From contig NZ_LGHL01000005.1 of the NCBI RefSeq assembly GCF_001908205.1, positions 1 to 64,000 of the forward strand: DNA of 64,000 nt, written 5' to 3'. Shown one piece after another: positions 61,659-64,000 of this stretch (position 1 is the first letter of the stretch; each line of letters begins with the position of its first letter). Source of the DNA: Bradyrhizobium sp. NAS80.1 (GTDB taxonomy: Bacteria > Pseudomonadota > Alphaproteobacteria > Rhizobiales > Xanthobacteraceae). Made by a program: the position numbers and the translations under genes. The notes beneath the pieces are model-generated. The model was not told the DNA's origin and did not search any database. It saw only the letters and a list, made by a program, of their open reading frames with translations.

Positions 61659-62107
61659 CACGCTTCAAATTGAACGGTCGTTCGGTAACGATCGACGCTG
61701 AGCCGGACACGCCGCTGCTTTGGGTGCTGCGCGACGAGCTCGGCCTTACGGGCACCAAATATGGTTGTGGAATAGCGGCTTGCGGCGCGTGCACGGTCCA
61801 CGTCGAGGGCAAGCCAGTCCGCTCCTGCTCCTTGCCGCAAAGTGCGGCGGAAGGGAAGAGCGTCGTCACGATCGAGGGCCTCTCAAAGGACCGATCGCAT
61901 CCACTGCAGCGTGCCTGGATCGACGAACAGGTCCCACAATGCGGCTACTGTCAGTCCGGCATGCTGATGGCAGCAGCCGCACTTCTGGAGGTCAAGCCGC
62001 ATCCTTCGGATCAAGACATCGATGCCGCGATCACGAACATCTGCCGCTGTGGAACCTACGTCCGGATACGAAGAGCGATCCATAGGGCTGCCGGGAGCGC
62101 GAAATGA
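61655..62107 (+). CDS. 2Fe-2S subunit of the molybdenum hydroxylase
   Basis: A 150-residue iron-sulfur protein. The plant-type cluster is [17 protein letters not shown] with a fourth Cys in PVRSCSLP. The second cluster has [10 protein letters not shown] and [15 protein letters not shown]. It carries electrons from the Mo centre. Overlaps the large subunit by four bases (ATGA) and the cytochrome gene likewise, so one coupled operon. Confidence 0.93.
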   Translation: MTRFKLNGRSVTIDAEPDTPLLWVLRDELGLTGTKYGCGIAACGACTVHVEGKPVRSCSLPQSAAEGKSVVTIEGLSKDRSHPLQRAWIDEQVPQCGYCQSGMLMAAAALLEVKPHPSDQDIDAAITNICRCGTYVRIRRAIHRAAGSAK

Positions 62108-62697
62108 AGGTGCATACCGCTTTCGCCTTCTCGGCCGTTGCTGGTTTGGCTGCGCTAACAATGGTTGGCCTTTTTCCGCAGCGTTCGGCAGCGCAGCCCG
62201 CCGCGCAGGAGGCGGAATCGCGTGCTGCCTTCGCGGTCGTGGCTACGGTCATCGGCAGCCCACGCTGCCAAGGTTGTCATACCCAAAGTGAGTTTCCGCG
62301 GCAGGGCGATGACCAACATCGTCACCTATTCAACGTCATGCGTGGGCCGGATGACGGGGGCGCGCTCGGACTTCCCTGTACGACATGTCACGGGCAGGCC
62401 AACAACGCCGCCAGCGGTGTCCCTGGAGCCGACGAAGCCTGGCGCCTCGCGCCGATCAGCATGGGATGGGAGGGGCTGACCACGGCTGATATCTGTCGTC
62501 ATCTCAAGGATCCCGTGCACAACGGCCGCCGCATCGGTGAGCAGGTTGTCGATCATTTGAGGACGGGTCTTGTGAAGTGGGCGTGGTCGCCTGGAACGGA
62601 CGCCCATGGTCGCGCACGGACGACTCCGAGCGTGCCTTATTTCGACTTCATAGCAGCGGCGGAAATGTGGGTACAAACAGGTGAGGCCTGTCCGTGA
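62104..62697 (+). CDS. Dihaem cytochrome c
   Basis: A 197-residue exported protein with a signal peptide ([19 protein letters not shown]). Two haem-binding CxxCH sites: CQGCH near residue 55 and CTTCH near 94. Probably the electron acceptor of the Mo hydroxylase, as membrane-linked aldehyde dehydrogenases use cytochrome c in related operons. A His/Met sixth ligand cannot be chosen with confidence. Confidence 0.88.
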   Translation: MKVHTAFAFSAVAGLAALTMVGLFPQRSAAQPAAQEAESRAAFAVVATVIGSPRCQGCHTQSEFPRQGDDQHRHLFNVMRGPDDGGALGLPCTTCHGQANNAASGVPGADEAWRLAPISMGWEGLTTADICRHLKDPVHNGRRIGEQVVDHLRTGLVKWAWSPGTDAHGRARTTPSVPYFDFIAAAEMWVQTGEACP

Positions 62698-62836
62698 CCT
62701 GCGGATTGAGAGTTTCGGTCGGCGCAATGGGTTGGAGCGAAGCGCTTATGCCGTTGCACGATGACGCCCAGGTATCCCTGGACAAGTCTACCCCTTGAAA
62801 AATCTATCCCTGGAAAGGTCGGCAGAGGATCCTCCG

Positions 62837-63613
62837 ATGCACACAAAGGCCAGCGTCCAATCCGTCGCCGACACAGCTCGCGGGATCGTTCTCGCTACCG
62901 TTGAAATCGCAGCACGGCCTGAACACGTATTTCGAGCACTTACTGAGCCCGATCAGGTCGTTCGATGGTGGGGCTCGGATGAAGCCTACCGCATGACCAA
63001 CTGGGAAATGGATATCGGTGTCGGTGGTCACTGGCGATCGGAAGGACGAAATGCGGACGGAACCTCGTTTCGCGCCTCGGGTAAATTGCGGAGGGTCGAC
63101 CGCCCAACGGCCCTGTCCATGAGCTGGATGTCGGATTGGGACGGAGGTCAAGCCAGCGTAGTGCATTATGCGCTCGAAGGAACGACGCGTACGACGAGAC
63201 TTACTTTATGTCACGAGGAGCTCGTAGACCGTCCAGACGCCTGCCGAGCATATGCTGAGGGCTGGAGGCTCGTGCTTGGTTGGCTGCAACAATATCTCGC
63301 GCCTCAATCGACTGAAGCGTTCTTTCTCCTTCGTCTCAATCCGCCCAGGCCGAACTTTTCGGAAGACATGTCCTCGGAAGAGGTGGCGCTTATGAAACTG
63401 CACTTCGGCTATTGGGCGACGCTCCTGCAAGCGGGAACTGCCATCGCCTACGGGCCGGTAGCGGATCCCGGCGGCACTTGGGGCGTCGCGATTGTTCGCG
63501 CTGCCGAGATGGACGCCGCATGGGTACTTACGGACCAGGATCCGGTCATACGATCGGGAAGGGGGTTTCGATACGAGATTTTCGCAATGCCCCAATTGAT
63601 GCGGGGCGAATGA
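62837..63613 (+). CDS. SRPBCC-YciI fusion protein
   Basis: A 258-residue protein. Residues 1-155 are an AHSA1-like SRPBCC domain (EIAARPEHVFRALTEPDQVV, DIGVGGHWRSEGRNADGT). From about 165 it continues as a YciI-like domain (FFLLRLNPPRPNFSEDMSSE, LLQAGTAIAYGPVADPGGTWG). The two domains are normally separate small proteins. GAGGAT precedes the ATG at 62837; the upstream start at 62795 is less likely. Ligand unknown. Confidence 0.85.
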   Translation: MHTKASVQSVADTARGIVLATVEIAARPEHVFRALTEPDQVVRWWGSDEAYRMTNWEMDIGVGGHWRSEGRNADGTSFRASGKLRRVDRPTALSMSWMSDWDGGQASVVHYALEGTTRTTRLTLCHEELVDRPDACRAYAEGWRLVLGWLQQYLAPQSTEAFFLLRLNPPRPNFSEDMSSEEVALMKLHFGYWATLLQAGTAIAYGPVADPGGTWGVAIVRAAEMDAAWVLTDQDPVIRSGRGFRYEIFAMPQLMRGE

Positions 63614-63702
63614 CTTGTTCGACCCAGGTCCCCACGCAATTCCAGAGAGAGTTGTCACACACGGTCAGAAGACCAACGCATGACGAACAGAGGAGCATCC
63701 TA

Positions 63703-64000
63703 ATGGGCGAGAAGCTTGGCCACGAAGACGTCAATCCAGTCGACCCGCGTCAGCCAAAACGGATTGCGATTGTCATCTCGAACGCAGCGATATCCGGCAA
63801 CACAGGATGGCCGGTTGGCTTCTGGTGGAGCGAGCTCACCCACACCTTTCACATGTTCATCGAGCGCGGCTACGAGGTTGAGGTGTTCAGCCCGAAGGGC
63901 GGACGCTGCGAGGCCGACCCAATGAGCGATCCACGGGACGAGAGCCGTTGGTCCGCGGGCGATTTGATATCGATGGGCTTCATCCACACGCCCGAATATG
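63703..64000 (+). CDS. DJ-1/PfpI-type protein, partial
   Basis: The first 99 codons of a gene cut by the window end. KRIAIVISNAAISGNTGWPV and the HTFHMFIERGYEVEVFSPKG block are typical of type 1 glutamine amidotransferase-like (DJ-1/PfpI, Hsp31-like) proteins. The nucleophile elbow Cys would lie beyond 64000. AGGAG stands before the ATG at 63703. Confidence 0.75.
   Translation, partial: MGEKLGHEDVNPVDPRQPKRIAIVISNAAISGNTGWPVGFWWSELTHTFHMFIERGYEVEVFSPKGGRCEADPMSDPRDESRWSAGDLISMGFIHTPEY

Noticed and set aside
60074-61840. 588-codon minus-strand frame opposite the Mo hydroxylase
   Set aside because: Antisense shadow; its Arg/His-rich composition has no family match.
59438-62107. Natural fusion of Mo-hydroxylase large and small subunits
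   Set aside because: The joining stretch is family-alien and disappears when one G is removed at 61534-61539, which restores the ATGA overlap.

Overview
The window looks like chromosome of a Bradyrhizobium-type alphaproteobacterium (inference). The reasons are: high GC throughout; FixJ-, NarL- and LysR-type regulators; FixK/FNR-like boxes (TTGAT-N4-ATCAG at 1658, TTGATCTAGGTCAA at 54871); a lysine-rich H1-like protein; a host-attachment protein; and three families of intergenic inverted-repeat elements of the kind dispersed in Bradyrhizobium and Rhodopseudomonas genomes. Coding density is high, with long antisense shadow ORFs.

Layout. 0-1.7 kb: a decayed patch (TetR gene broken in a G7 run, a 3'-truncated membrane-protein gene running into a 3'-truncated AraC gene). 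1.7-9.1 kb: small secreted proteins, host-attachment protein, DMT exporter, histone H1-like protein, 1-Cys peroxiredoxin, alkaline phosphatase-like enzyme. 9.4-12 kb: remnant of a MacAB-like efflux operon in which adaptor and ATPase genes are fused by an in-frame deletion. 12.5-15.6 kb: a FixJ-like regulator and five consecutive small secreted proteins, four with clear curlin (CsgA/B) repeats, a probable amyloid-fibre locus without secretion genes in view. 15.9-21.4 kb: secreted protein, GNAT, divergent SDR, serine hydrolase, ArsR-SRPBCC operon with a very clear promoter, and an unknown membrane protein, between two inverted copies of a repeat element.

21.5-28.6 kb: aromatic catabolism (two orphan ABC binding proteins, FAH-family hydrolase, MhpA-like flavin monooxygenase, IclR regulator, divergent extradiol dioxygenase). 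28.6-31.7 kb: NarL-type two-component pair divergent from a tandem DUF2380 protein. 31.7-37.1 kb: sugar-acid catabolism (zinc dehydrogenase, SDR, enolase-superfamily dehydratase, GntR, MFS transporter). 37.2-51.1 kb: mostly housekeeping or core genes (ArsB-like transporter, EamA, two hybrid histidine kinases, a metallopeptidase remnant, propionyl-CoA carboxylase alpha, PEP-mutase-family lyase, acylphosphatase, LysR, tautomerase, DnaB-like ATPase, LipB, FliN).

A tRNA-Leu(GAG) at 51292-51376 is followed by a lower-GC stretch and accessory genes to the window end: merR-merT-merP without merA in view, secreted proteins, an arylsulfatase, an AraC regulator, a molybdenum hydroxylase of the isoquinoline 1-oxidoreductase type with its 2Fe-2S subunit and cytochrome c, an SRPBCC-YciI fusion, and a DJ-1/PfpI-like gene cut by the window end. 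This could be a genomic island; no integrase or second att site is visible.

Quality note: four genes carry a frameshift in a run of six or seven G/C (740-746, 41991-41996, 50672-50677, 61534-61539), each explained by one extra base. One is lipB and another falls beside the catalytic glutamate motif of the Mo-hydroxylase, so sequencing error should be considered before biology.
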